From Winogradskyella sp. MH6 (GTDB lineage: Bacteria > Bacteroidota > Bacteroidia > Flavobacteriales > Flavobacteriaceae): a stretch of DNA of 64,000 bases. Positions 24,751 to 33,533 of this stretch are shown here, one piece after another. Location: positions 1,674,001 to 1,738,000 of the forward strand of contig NZ_CP094494.1 in the NCBI RefSeq assembly GCF_022810765.1, in the 5' to 3' direction. The position numbers and the translations under genes are program-made. How positions within the stretch are numbered: the first letter of the stretch is position 1; each line of letters opens with the position of its first letter. The notes below the pieces were generated by a model. That model was not told the DNA's origin, made no database searches, and saw nothing but the letters and a program-made list of their open reading frames with translations.

Positions 24751-26151
24751 ATGAAACAGTTTATACACGATAATTTTTTGCTTGAAAATAAATATGCCGA
24801 AGAGCTATATCACAATTATGCAAAAAATCAGCCAATAATAGATTATCACAATCACTTACCTCCTCAAGAAATTTTAGAGGATAAAGTTTATAATAACCTT
24901 ACTAAGGTGTGGATTAATGGTGACCATTACAAATGGAGAGCTATGCGTACTTTGGGTATTAACGAAAAATATATCACAGGCGACGCTTCAGATAAAGATA
25001 AGTTTCTAAACTGGGCTAAAACCGTACCATACACCATGCGTAACCCTTTGTATCATTGGACGCATTTAGAATTGACACGTTATTTTGGTGTTACGGATTT
25101 GTTGAATGAAAAATCAGCAGAGCGTATTTTCGAATCGACTTCAGAACAATTAAGTTCAGCAGATTATAGCTGTAGAAACTTGTTACGCAAAGTTAATGCT
25201 GAGTTGGTTTGTACTACTGAAGATCCTATCGACACCTTAGAACATCACCAAGCATTAGCTAAAAGTGATTTTGAAATAAAAGTAAGTACAGCGTTTAGAC
25301 CAGATAAAGCTATTTTAATAGCTAATGACAGTTATAACGATTATATAAATGGTTTAGGCAAAGCTGCAGATATTGAAATTTCTACGTATCAAGATCTAAA
25401 AGATGCTTTAAGAAGCAGAATAAACTATTTCAATGATAATGGTTGCAGATTATGTGATCATGGGTTGAATCAAATTTCATTTGTTGAATACACAGACAAT
25501 GAAGTTGAAGCTATTTTCAAAAAGAAATTAAATGGTGAAACTTTAGAAAAAGAAGACGTTCTTAAGTTTGAAACAGCTATACTTCTATACTTGTCTGAAA
25601 CCTATCACGAATTTGGTTGGGTACAGCAATTTCACCTTGGTGCACTAAGAAATAATAATGCACGTATGCATAGTATTCTTGGTCCAGATACGGGTTGGGA
25701 TTCTATTGGTGATTATCCACAAGCCGAAAAACTATCAGCGTTCTTAAACACATTAGACGGAAAAGATAAATTAACAAAAACTATAATTTATAATTTAAAT
25801 CCGGCTGACAATGAAGTTATGGCGACCATGATTGGTAACTTTAATGATGGTAGTGTAAAAGGTAAAGTGCAGTTCGGTTCTGGTTGGTGGTTTTTAGATC
25901 AAAAAGACGGCATGACTAAACAGATGAATGCCTTATCTAATATGGGACTTATCAGTTGCTTTATTGGTATGTTAACTGATTCTAGAAGTTTCCTTTCTTT
26001 TCCAAGACACGAATATTTCAGAAGATTGTTGTGTAATTTACTTGGTGATGAAATACAAAGAGGTGAACTGCCAAAAGAAGAGCTAGAATGGATTGGTAAA
26101 ATCGTTTCAGATATCAGCTATTTCAATGCTAAGGAATATTTCAACTTTTAA
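24751..26151 (+). CDS. uxaC: uronate isomerase UxaC
   Basis: 466 residues, normal length. UxaC converts D-galacturonate to D-tagaturonate (and glucuronate to fructuronate). The family N-terminus with the metal motif is seen: IIDYHNHLPPQEI; also WKWRAMR-like YKWRAMRTLGI, RPDKA, HLGALRNNN and GSGWWFLDQKDGM near the C-terminus. Cytoplasmic amidohydrolase fold. This is the entry for saturated galacturonate, while KduI/KduD handle the unsaturated product. Confidence 0.96.
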   Translation: MKQFIHDNFLLENKYAEELYHNYAKNQPIIDYHNHLPPQEILEDKVYNNLTKVWINGDHYKWRAMRTLGINEKYITGDASDKDKFLNWAKTVPYTMRNPLYHWTHLELTRYFGVTDLLNEKSAERIFESTSEQLSSADYSCRNLLRKVNAELVCTTEDPIDTLEHHQALAKSDFEIKVSTAFRPDKAILIANDSYNDYINGLGKAADIEISTYQDLKDALRSRINYFNDNGCRLCDHGLNQISFVEYTDNEVEAIFKKKLNGETLEKEDVLKFETAILLYLSETYHEFGWVQQFHLGALRNNNARMHSILGPDTGWDSIGDYPQAEKLSAFLNTLDGKDKLTKTIIYNLNPADNEVMATMIGNFNDGSVKGKVQFGSGWWFLDQKDGMTKQMNALSNMGLISCFIGMLTDSRSFLSFPRHEYFRRLLCNLLGDEIQRGELPKEELEWIGKIVSDISYFNAKEYFNF

Positions 26152-26161
26152 GCAGTAGAAT

Positions 26162-26509
26162 ATGTCTAAGGCAGATGTTTTTTTTGAGCAAGATAAGATG
26201 GAATGGGAAATTCTAGAGGATAAAATTAGTCGTCAAATCGTTGGTTACGATGATACAATGATGATGGTTAATGTGAAATTTAAGAAAGATGGAGTAGGGC
26301 AAATGCACAATCATATCCATACACAGTCTACACATATATCTAGTGGTAAATTTGAAGTCACTATCGGAGATGAGAAAAAAATATTAAAACAAGGAGATTC
26401 TTTTTTTGTGCCGTCAAATATAATGCATGGAGTAGTTTGTTTAGAAGAAGGAATGCTGATAGATATTTTTAATCCTGTTAGAAAAGATTTTTTAGAGAAT
26501 AAAATTTAA
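26162..26509 (+). CDS. kdgF: KdgF-like cupin (unsaturated uronate linearisation)
   Basis: 115 residues, single cupin domain, no signal peptide. Likely metal ligands His49 and His51 (MHNHIHTQ), Gln55 and His89 (SNIMHGV). KdgF of pectin and alginate degraders opens 4,5-unsaturated galacturonate to the linear keto form that KduI uses. Size, the Gln at the ligand position and the place between uxaC and a transporter, three genes after kduI, all support KdgF. A generic cupin remains possible. Confidence 0.78.
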   Translation: MSKADVFFEQDKMEWEILEDKISRQIVGYDDTMMMVNVKFKKDGVGQMHNHIHTQSTHISSGKFEVTIGDEKKILKQGDSFFVPSNIMHGVVCLEEGMLIDIFNPVRKDFLENKI

Positions 26510-26518
26510 AGAGAAATT

Positions 26519-27499
26519 ATGAAGAAAACATCCCGATATTTTATTCTTTTTCTAGCAACTATGCTGTCAGTTTTTAGTTGTGGTGAAATGAGTGATGTAG
26601 AAACCATAAAGTTGGCGCATAGTCTTGATGTTAATCATTCTGTGCACAAAGCTATGGTTAAAATGGGTGAAGATTTGGCTGAGATTTCAGGTGGAAAAAT
26701 GCAGTTGGAAATTTACCCAAGTCAACAATTAGGAACCGAGCGTGAGTGTATAGAACTACTTCAAATCGGAAGTTTGGATATGACCAAAGTTTCAGTAGGA
26801 GTTATGGAAAATTTCGCTCCTCGTATGAAGGTTTTTGGATTGCCATATTTGTTCAAGGATAGAGAACATGCTTTTGAGATTCTAGATGGTCCAATTGGTC
26901 AAGAACTCTTAGACGAAGGTACTAAATACTGGATAAAAGGTATGTGCTATTACGATGCAGGAAGTAGAAGTTTTTACACCAAAGATAAACCAATTAACAC
27001 CCCTGAAGATTTAAAAGGTCTTAAGGTTAGAGTTATGGAAAGTGTAACTGCTATGGACATGGTAAAAAGCTTAGGTGGCTCACCAACTCCAATATCTTGG
27101 GGAGAATTATACACGTCTTTGCAACAAGGCGTTGTAGATGGAGCAGAAAATAATCCTCCAAGTTTTTATTTATCTAGACATTACGAGGTATGTAAATACT
27201 ACTCATTAGACGAGCATACAGTATTACCAGATGTACTAATCATAGGAACACATATTTGGGATAGATTATCTGAGCAGCAAAGGGCTTGGTTAAAAGAAGC
27301 TGTAGATAAGTCTGTTGGTTACCAACGTAAACTTTGGGCTGAAGCAGAACAAGAAGCTTTAGAAGAGGTGCAGAAAGCAGGAGTAACTGTGGTAAGGCCA
27401 GATAAAACAGCTTTTGAAGAAGATGTGAAAGATGTTTATGAAACCTACAGTAAGGATGAGGATATGAAAGACCTAATCAATCGTATTAAGAATAATTAG
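26519..27499 (+). CDS. TRAP transporter solute-binding lipoprotein (DctP type)
   Basis: 326 residues. The signal peptide ends in a lipobox (LSVFSC, Cys21), so the binding protein is membrane-tethered and not freely periplasmic. DctP fold motifs: LAHSLDVNHSVHKAM, GPIGQELLDEG, and the carboxylate-binding Arg171 in LKGLKVRVMES. Also GELYTSLQQGVVDGAENNPPSFY. TRAP binding proteins of this type recognise organic acids including uronates. With uxaC, kduI and kdgF as neighbours, galacturonate or unsaturated uronate is the expected ligand. Confidence 0.9.
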   Translation: MKKTSRYFILFLATMLSVFSCGEMSDVETIKLAHSLDVNHSVHKAMVKMGEDLAEISGGKMQLEIYPSQQLGTERECIELLQIGSLDMTKVSVGVMENFAPRMKVFGLPYLFKDREHAFEILDGPIGQELLDEGTKYWIKGMCYYDAGSRSFYTKDKPINTPEDLKGLKVRVMESVTAMDMVKSLGGSPTPISWGELYTSLQQGVVDGAENNPPSFYLSRHYEVCKYYSLDEHTVLPDVLIIGTHIWDRLSEQQRAWLKEAVDKSVGYQRKLWAEAEQEALEEVQKAGVTVVRPDKTAFEEDVKDVYETYSKDEDMKDLINRIKNN

Positions 27500-27503
27500 A
27501 TCG

Positions 27504-27959
27504 ATGAGAAAAAAGATAGATAAGATTTTAGGAAACCTTCTCATTGTTATAATGGGTGTCATGGTTATCAATGTTATTTGGCAAGTATTTACAAGGTTTG
27601 TTGTGGGTACACCAAGTTCATTTACAGATGAATTGGCAAGATACCTTATGGTTTGGTTGGGTATTTTAGGTGCGGCTTATGTTTCAGGTAGAAATATGCA
27701 CGTGGCTATTGATGTTTTACCTCAAAAAGCATCAAATAAAACACAAAAGAAATTAAAGATAGTAGTATATGTACTTATAATTCTATTTGCACTTTTTGCC
27801 ATGGTAATAGGCGGAAGCAGACTTGTATATATTACCTATGTTTTAGATCAACAATCACCAGCATTACAAATCCCATTGGCTATTGTCTATTTAGCAATTC
27901 CTGTAAGCGGTTTGTTGATTATTTATTATAAAGTTTCAGACATTATAAATATTAAGTAG
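27504..27959 (+). CDS. TRAP transporter small permease (DctQ type)
   Basis: 151 residues with four membrane helices (about 12-32, 47-64, 85-106, 121-145). The conserved FTDELARYLMVWLGILGAAYVSGRNMHVAIDVL matches the DctQ family. It forms the transport complex with the large permease encoded 2 bases downstream. Four bases after the binding-protein gene. Confidence 0.93.
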   Translation: MRKKIDKILGNLLIVIMGVMVINVIWQVFTRFVVGTPSSFTDELARYLMVWLGILGAAYVSGRNMHVAIDVLPQKASNKTQKKLKIVVYVLIILFALFAMVIGGSRLVYITYVLDQQSPALQIPLAIVYLAIPVSGLLIIYYKVSDIINIK

Positions 27960-27961
27960 TT

Positions 27962-29257
27962 ATGGATTATATCCCAATTTTAGTATTAGTTATAAGTTTT
28001 GTGGGTTTATTGTCCATTGGTACACCTGTAGCTTGGAGTATTTCCATTTCTTCAGTACTTACAATGTTAGTAAGCATTCCTGCGATGCCAGCATTCACTA
28101 CGGTTTCGCAACGTATGGGAACAGGTTTAGATAGCTTTGCATTATTGGCCATACCATTCTTTGTTTTATCTGGTCAATTGATGAATAAAGGAGGTATAGC
28201 CCATAGGCTCATTGCTTTTGCAAAGACTTTGGTGGGTTCTCTTCCAGGTGGATTAGCACTGATAAATGTAATTGGTGCGATGCTCATGGGAGCAATCGCA
28301 GGTTCTGCAATGGCTTCGGCTTCTGCAATGGGAAGTATTCTTGGACCAGAAATGGAGAAAGAAGGGTATTCTAAAGAATTTGGTGCAGCAGTTAATATTA
28401 CTTCTGCAACCACGGGTTTAATTATTCCACCTAGTAATGTTCTTATTGTATACTCACTTGCGAGTGGAGGTGTGTCTATTGCAGCATTGTTTTTAGCAGG
28501 CTATATTCCTGGGATTCTTACTGGTTTATTCCTTATGATGGTTGCAATGTTTTGGGCTAAAAAGAAAAAATATAAATTAGGAAAGCGTAGTTCTTTAAAG
28601 GAAGTTTTTAAAACATTTATTGATGCCGTACCAAGCCTTTTCTTATTGGTAATTGTTATCGGTGGAATTGTTACAGGTATTTTTACTGCGACAGAAGCCT
28701 CAGCAATAGCAGTTTTATACACATTAATTCTTGGTTTTGCTTACAAAGAAATCAATTTCAAAACTTTACCACAGATTTTATTAGATTCTTCTTCTACAAC
28801 AGCAGTAGTTATGCTATTGATTGGAGCGTCAATGAGTATGTCTTGGGTAATGTCTTTTGAAAACATACCTCAAAGTATCAGTACATCTTTGTTGGCTGTT
28901 AGTGATAACCCTATTATTATACTTTTAATCATCAATCTAATCTTATTGTTTGTGGGCATATTTATGGATATGACACCAGCAGTATTAATATTTACTCCAA
29001 TTTTCTTACCAGTAGTGGTAGATCTTGGAATGGATCCAATTCAATTTGGTATTATCATGGTTCTTAACTTATGTATTGGGCTGTGTACACCTCCCGTCGG
29101 GTCCGTCCTCTTTGTTGGAGTTGGTGTAGCCGAAACAACCATTCAGAAGGTAATGAAACCATTATTACCGTTGTTTTTAGCTATGGTAGTAGCTTTATTT
29201 TTAGTAACGTATTTCCCGCAATTAACACTTTGGTTGCCAAGTGTATTTAACCTTTAA
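27962..29257 (+). CDS. TRAP transporter large permease (DctM type)
   Basis: 431 residues, about 12 hydrophobic helices. DctM signature segments: GLDSFALLAIPFFVLSGQLMNKGGIAHRL, GSAMASASAMGSILGPEMEKEGYSKEFGAAVN, TTGLIIPPSN, FVGIFMDMTPAVLIFTPIFLP, and NLCIGLCTPPVGSVLFV. It drives sodium-coupled uptake of the sugar acid delivered by the DctP lipoprotein. Confidence 0.95.
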   Translation: MDYIPILVLVISFVGLLSIGTPVAWSISISSVLTMLVSIPAMPAFTTVSQRMGTGLDSFALLAIPFFVLSGQLMNKGGIAHRLIAFAKTLVGSLPGGLALINVIGAMLMGAIAGSAMASASAMGSILGPEMEKEGYSKEFGAAVNITSATTGLIIPPSNVLIVYSLASGGVSIAALFLAGYIPGILTGLFLMMVAMFWAKKKKYKLGKRSSLKEVFKTFIDAVPSLFLLVIVIGGIVTGIFTATEASAIAVLYTLILGFAYKEINFKTLPQILLDSSSTTAVVMLLIGASMSMSWVMSFENIPQSISTSLLAVSDNPIIILLIINLILLFVGIFMDMTPAVLIFTPIFLPVVVDLGMDPIQFGIIMVLNLCIGLCTPPVGSVLFVGVGVAETTIQKVMKPLLPLFLAMVVALFLVTYFPQLTLWLPSVFNL

Positions 29258-29268
29258 AATAGATTAGA

Positions 29269-30729
29269 ATGTCAGTAACGATAGACAATAAATTAAATAG
29301 ATCAAACTTAGGATTAGAAGAAAGATTACCTATAAAAGTTATACAGTTTGGTGAAGGTAATTTCCTTAGAGCATTTGTAGATTATGCTATTCAGCAATTA
29401 AACAAGTCAGCAGATTTCAATGCAGGCGTAGCTGTTGTGCAGCCGATTGATAGAGGTATGGTTGATATGTTGAATGATCAAGACGGACTGTATACCTTGT
29501 TTTTGAAGGGTATTCAAAAAGGGGAAGAAATTCAGACTAAAGAACTTATTACCAATATTGTTAAAGGTATCAATCCTTATGCGGATTTTCAGCAGTATTT
29601 AGATTTAGCAAAAGAAGAAGAATTACAATTTATTATATCTAATACAACTGAAGCAGGTATAGCTTATGTAGAAAGTGATACTATGGAAATGCAGCCACCA
29701 AGCTCGTTTCCTGCTAAGCTGACAATGTTATTACATAAGCGTTTTCAGCATTTTAATGGTGCTTCAGATAAAGCATTGACAATTATTCCTTGCGAGTTGA
29801 TTAATTACAACTCAGATACTTTAAAAGAAATTATTTTAAAATATTGTGCAGATTGGAATCTTGAAGAAGGCTTTAAAACATGGTTAACTGAACACTGTTC
29901 GTTCCACAATACATTGGTAGATCGTATTGTTCCTGGCTACCCAAAAGATCAAATTGAAGAATACAACGCGCAGTTAGATTATAAAGACAATTTAATCGTT
30001 TCAGCGGAAACCTTTTTACTTTGGGTTATTGAAGGAGGTGATGACTTAAAAGCAAAACTACCTTTTGATAAGACTGATCTAGATGTAAAAATCGTTAAGG
30101 ATATGCAGCCTTATCGTACCAGAAAAGTACGTATTTTAAATGGTGCGCATACTTCTATGGTACCATTTTCATTGCTTTATGGGAATGAAACAGTAAAAGA
30201 AACTGTTGATAATGAATTTACAGGAGCTTTTGTAAACAGTGCAATTTTTGATGAAATCAATCACGTGTTACCAATGGATAAAGCAGAATTAGATAGTTTT
30301 GCTGAAGAAATTCTAGACCGTTTTAGAAATCCATTCATCAAGCATAAATTAGCTGATATCGCTTTAAATTCTATTTCAAAATTTAAGGTAAGAGTACTAC
30401 CAAGTTTGTTAGAGTATAACGAGAAATTTCAAAAGTTACCAGCGCATTTAACATTTGCTTTCGCGTGTTTAATTCGATTCTATAAAGGAGAATGGCATGG
30501 TAAAGCATTGCCTATAAAAGATAGTGAAGACATTGTAAATGCATTCAAAACAATTTGGGCTAGTAATGACTATAAAAGTGTTGCAAGCGCTACACTTGAA
30601 AAGACTGATTTTTGGGGTGAAGACCTTACAAAAGTCAATAACCTTGTTGAAACTATAGAAGTAGCTCTAGAAGAAATTGATGCTAATGGAGTTGAGCAAG
30701 GTTTGAAAAACTTTAAGGATAAAATTTAA
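29269..30729 (+). CDS. uxaB: tagaturonate reductase UxaB
   Basis: 486 residues, close to E. coli UxaB. NAD-binding N-terminus IQFGEGNFLRAFVDYAIQQLN, then family motifs FIISNTTEAGIAY, IIPCELINYNSDTL, DRIVPGYPKDQ, and YRTRKVRILNGAHTSMVPFSLL. It reduces D-tagaturonate to D-altronate with NADH. UxaB rather than UxuB is supported by the RTRKVRILNGAHT segment and by uxaA following. Confidence 0.93.
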   Translation: MSVTIDNKLNRSNLGLEERLPIKVIQFGEGNFLRAFVDYAIQQLNKSADFNAGVAVVQPIDRGMVDMLNDQDGLYTLFLKGIQKGEEIQTKELITNIVKGINPYADFQQYLDLAKEEELQFIISNTTEAGIAYVESDTMEMQPPSSFPAKLTMLLHKRFQHFNGASDKALTIIPCELINYNSDTLKEIILKYCADWNLEEGFKTWLTEHCSFHNTLVDRIVPGYPKDQIEEYNAQLDYKDNLIVSAETFLLWVIEGGDDLKAKLPFDKTDLDVKIVKDMQPYRTRKVRILNGAHTSMVPFSLLYGNETVKETVDNEFTGAFVNSAIFDEINHVLPMDKAELDSFAEEILDRFRNPFIKHKLADIALNSISKFKVRVLPSLLEYNEKFQKLPAHLTFAFACLIRFYKGEWHGKALPIKDSEDIVNAFKTIWASNDYKSVASATLEKTDFWGEDLTKVNNLVETIEVALEEIDANGVEQGLKNFKDKI

Positions 30730-30746
30730 GATTAATAAACCGAAAG

Positions 30747-32363
30747 GTGATGCAAAAGAAATTAATAAAAGTACATCCAAGTGATAATGTTGCAGTTGCT
30801 TTAGAAAACCTAAAAGCAGGTGAAGTTGTAACATTCGAAGGACAAGATATAAAGGTTGTTTCAGATGTTAAGGCAAAGCATAAGATAGCCCTTACTGATT
30901 TGCAATCTGGAGACAAAATCATTATGTACGGTGTTTTGGTTGGTAAAGCTAATACACCTATTATGCTCGGTGATGTTTTAACCATAAACAATGTAAAACA
31001 CGAAAGTGCCAAAGTCACTCAGAAAACAGATACTACAGGTTGGTCAGCACCAAATGTAGACAAGTGGAAAGACAAAACATTCATGGGTTATCACAGAGAA
31101 GATGGACAAGTTGGTACTGCCAATACGTGGTTATTCTTTCCTTTGGTTTTTTGTGAAAACAGAAACATTGAGTTATTAAAAGATATTTTTGAAAAAGAAC
31201 TATTGACTCAAAAGTCTAATAGCCACAGAATGTTATTACGTTCGTTGGTTAATGAAGGAGATGGAAATACTGCGGTTGAACCAGAACAAACCACAAATGT
31301 TTTTGATAATATTGAAGTGAAATTCATTACGCATCCTGGAGGCTGTGGTGGTATTCGTCAAGATTCTGAAAGTTTAGCACGTTTGTTAGCTGGTTATGTG
31401 AAAAATCCTAATGTAGCAGGTGCAACAGTATTGAGTTTGGGGTGTCAAAATCTTCAGATTGATATCTTCAATAAAGCATTAGAGGCAATTAGCCCAAACA
31501 ACAAAAAACCAGTGTTGATGTACGAACAGCAACAAATGGGTACTGTTGATGAAATGCTAACGGCTATCATTAAAAATTCTTTTGAAGCCATCAAAGAGGC
31601 TAATAAAATAGAAAGACAACCAGCTCCATTGTCTAAACTTAAAATAGGTTTAGAATGTGGTGGTTCAGATGGCTTTTCAGGTATTTCAGCAAATCCAACC
31701 TTGGGTTATACTTCAGATATGTTAGTAGCACTTGGTGGAACGGCAATTTTAGCTGAATTTCCAGAGCTTTGTGGTGTAGAGCAGGAGTTGGTAAACAGAT
31801 GTGTAGAAGAGGACAAAGCGAACAAGTTTTTAGGCTTAATGCAAGCCTTTGAAAAATCTGTTGTAGATGCTGGTTCTGGTTTTGATATGAACCCTTCTCC
31901 AGGAAACATCAAAGACGGATTAATTACAGACGCTATGAAATCTGCTGGTGCAGCTAAAAAAGGTGGAACATCACCAGTTGTAGATGTTTTGGATTATGGC
32001 GAATATGTGACTAGTCCTGGACTTAACTTATTGTGCACACCAGGAAATGATGTGGAAAGTACTACAGCTATGGTAGGTTCTGGAGCAAACATTGTGTTGT
32101 TTACAACAGGTTTGGGAACACCAACAGGAAATCCAATTACACCAGTAATAAAAGTATCATCAAACTCTGAATTAGCAGCAAAAATGAGTGATATCATTGA
32201 TGTTGATACTGGCGATGTAATCAAAGGTGAAAAGACAATAGAGGAAATGGCAGAAACGATGCTTCAATATATTATTGATGTGGCTAGTGGCACCATAAAA
32301 TCTAAAGCAAGTATTTTAAATCAAGACGATTTTATTCCTTGGAAACGTGGTGTGTCTTTATAA
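30747..32363 (+). CDS. uxaA: altronate dehydratase UxaA
   Basis: 538 residues, full length. N-terminal SAF-like domain (about 1-90), then the C-terminal dehydratase domain with THPGGCGGIRQDSESLARLLAGY, LSLGCQN, LECGGSDGFSGISANP and ending GTPTGNPITPVIKVSSNS. It dehydrates D-altronate to 2-keto-3-deoxygluconate, completing the saturated branch. It converges with the LacI-type regulator gene (19-base gap). Confidence 0.95.
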   Translation: MMQKKLIKVHPSDNVAVALENLKAGEVVTFEGQDIKVVSDVKAKHKIALTDLQSGDKIIMYGVLVGKANTPIMLGDVLTINNVKHESAKVTQKTDTTGWSAPNVDKWKDKTFMGYHREDGQVGTANTWLFFPLVFCENRNIELLKDIFEKELLTQKSNSHRMLLRSLVNEGDGNTAVEPEQTTNVFDNIEVKFITHPGGCGGIRQDSESLARLLAGYVKNPNVAGATVLSLGCQNLQIDIFNKALEAISPNNKKPVLMYEQQQMGTVDEMLTAIIKNSFEAIKEANKIERQPAPLSKLKIGLECGGSDGFSGISANPTLGYTSDMLVALGGTAILAEFPELCGVEQELVNRCVEEDKANKFLGLMQAFEKSVVDAGSGFDMNPSPGNIKDGLITDAMKSAGAAKKGGTSPVVDVLDYGEYVTSPGLNLLCTPGNDVESTTAMVGSGANIVLFTTGLGTPTGNPITPVIKVSSNSELAAKMSDIIDVDTGDVIKGEKTIEEMAETMLQYIIDVASGTIKSKASILNQDDFIPWKRGVSL

Positions 32364-32382
32364 ATAAGGTTTTCAGCTAGAA

Positions 32383-33420
32383 TTACGCAGAAGCTTCACT
32401 TTTTATTTTAAGCGAAGAGTCTCTAATAACGAGTTCTGGCTGAAGTACTATTTTCTCACTTTCTTTTTTTGGTTCTTTGTTGTCAACTTCTTTAAGAAAT
32501 ACTTTAGCGGCAATTCTACCCATTTCTATTGGAGACTGATCAACTGAGGTAATAGAGAGTTCCATAAATTTTGTAAAAGGCTCGTTACTGAATCCTACAA
32601 CGCTTATGTCTTCAGGTATCCTTAAACCTTGCTCTTTTATTTCTTGGATGGCACCAAGCGCACTAAAATCTGATGAAGAAAATATAGCATCAGGTGGGTT
32701 AGCCATTTTCAACAACTTCTTTGTGGTTTTTCTACCCTCAATGACCTTACTGAAGGTTTCTATAACTAGACTTTCATCAAATTCTAAACCATGATCTAAT
32801 ATGGCTTGTTTATAACCAAGATAACGATTTTTAAAGATTTCTAAAGAACGATTGTTAGATAGGTGAGCAATACGCTTACAACCTTGTTCAATAAGGTGTT
32901 TTGTGGCTTGATATGCGCCATTAAAGTCATCAATAGTAACAGAGCTTACACCTGGGATTTCTTTTTTTCTATCAAAGAAAATTAGCGGCACTTTTTTATG
33001 AGCAATGTTGTCAAAAATTTTATTTTTTGTTTTGGCATTGGAAATGGACATTAAAATACCGTCAACTTGCGCATTCAATAAGGAGTTTATATTACCTGCT
33101 TCTTGATTTTCTTGGTCATGTGTTTGGCAAACAATAACGTGATAGCCTTTAGGATATAATTCTTCCTCTATGCCTCTGATTACTGAAGCAAAGAAGTTAC
33201 TGTCCATACGAGGTACAATAACACCGACGTTATAACTTTTTCCGCTCTTTAACGCTCTAGCAAGTGTATTTTGCTCATAGTTCATTTTTTGAGCAGTTTC
33301 TTGAACTAACTTTCGTGTCTTCTCACTAATTTTTGGGTTGTTATTTAGAGCTCTAGATACAGTTGCAGCGGTAAGTCCAACCTCTTTGGCTATATCGTAA
33401 ATAGTAGTCTTTTTCTTCAT
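32383..33420 (-). CDS. LacI-family regulator of the pectin locus
   Basis: 345 residues from ATG 33420, which places the helix-turn-helix (TTIYDIAKEVGLTAATVSRALN) at the usual N-terminal position; a GTG eight codons upstream is less likely. The hinge LARALKSGKS carries the Leu that inserts at a central CpG. The rest is a periplasmic-binding-protein-like sensor (YNVGVIVPRMDSNFFASVIRGIEEEL to SVDQSPIEMGRIAAK). It probably binds the GTAATCGATTAC palindromes with a central CG found seven times around pectin genes and releases on a uronate intermediate. The ligand is inferred. Confidence 0.9.
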   Translation of the reverse strand: MKKKTTIYDIAKEVGLTAATVSRALNNNPKISEKTRKLVQETAQKMNYEQNTLARALKSGKSYNVGVIVPRMDSNFFASVIRGIEEELYPKGYHVIVCQTHDQENQEAGNINSLLNAQVDGILMSISNAKTKNKIFDNIAHKKVPLIFFDRKKEIPGVSSVTIDDFNGAYQATKHLIEQGCKRIAHLSNNRSLEIFKNRYLGYKQAILDHGLEFDESLVIETFSKVIEGRKTTKKLLKMANPPDAIFSSSDFSALGAIQEIKEQGLRIPEDISVVGFSNEPFTKFMELSITSVDQSPIEMGRIAAKVFLKEVDNKEPKKESEKIVLQPELVIRDSSLKIKSEASA

Positions 33421-33474
33421 TAAATTCAAGTGCTGAATAAACACGTAAATCTAAGCATTTTATTTTAAGTAAGT

Positions 33475-33519
33475 TTTGTTTGAAATTAGAAATTCATTAT
33501 TATTGTGTAATCGATTACG
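33475..33519 (+). promoter_or_regulatory. promoter and LacI-type operator of the PL9 gene
   Basis: TTTG (33475-33478), a 19-base spacer, TATTATTG (33498-33505, one mismatch to TAnnTTTG), then GTAATCGATTAC (33507-33518; the outer base pair is T/G, not T/A). It lies 15 bases before the PL9 ATG and 86 bases from the regulator's ATG, so it could also affect lacI. Confidence 0.8.
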
Positions 33520-33533
33520 CAATTCTTTTTAAG

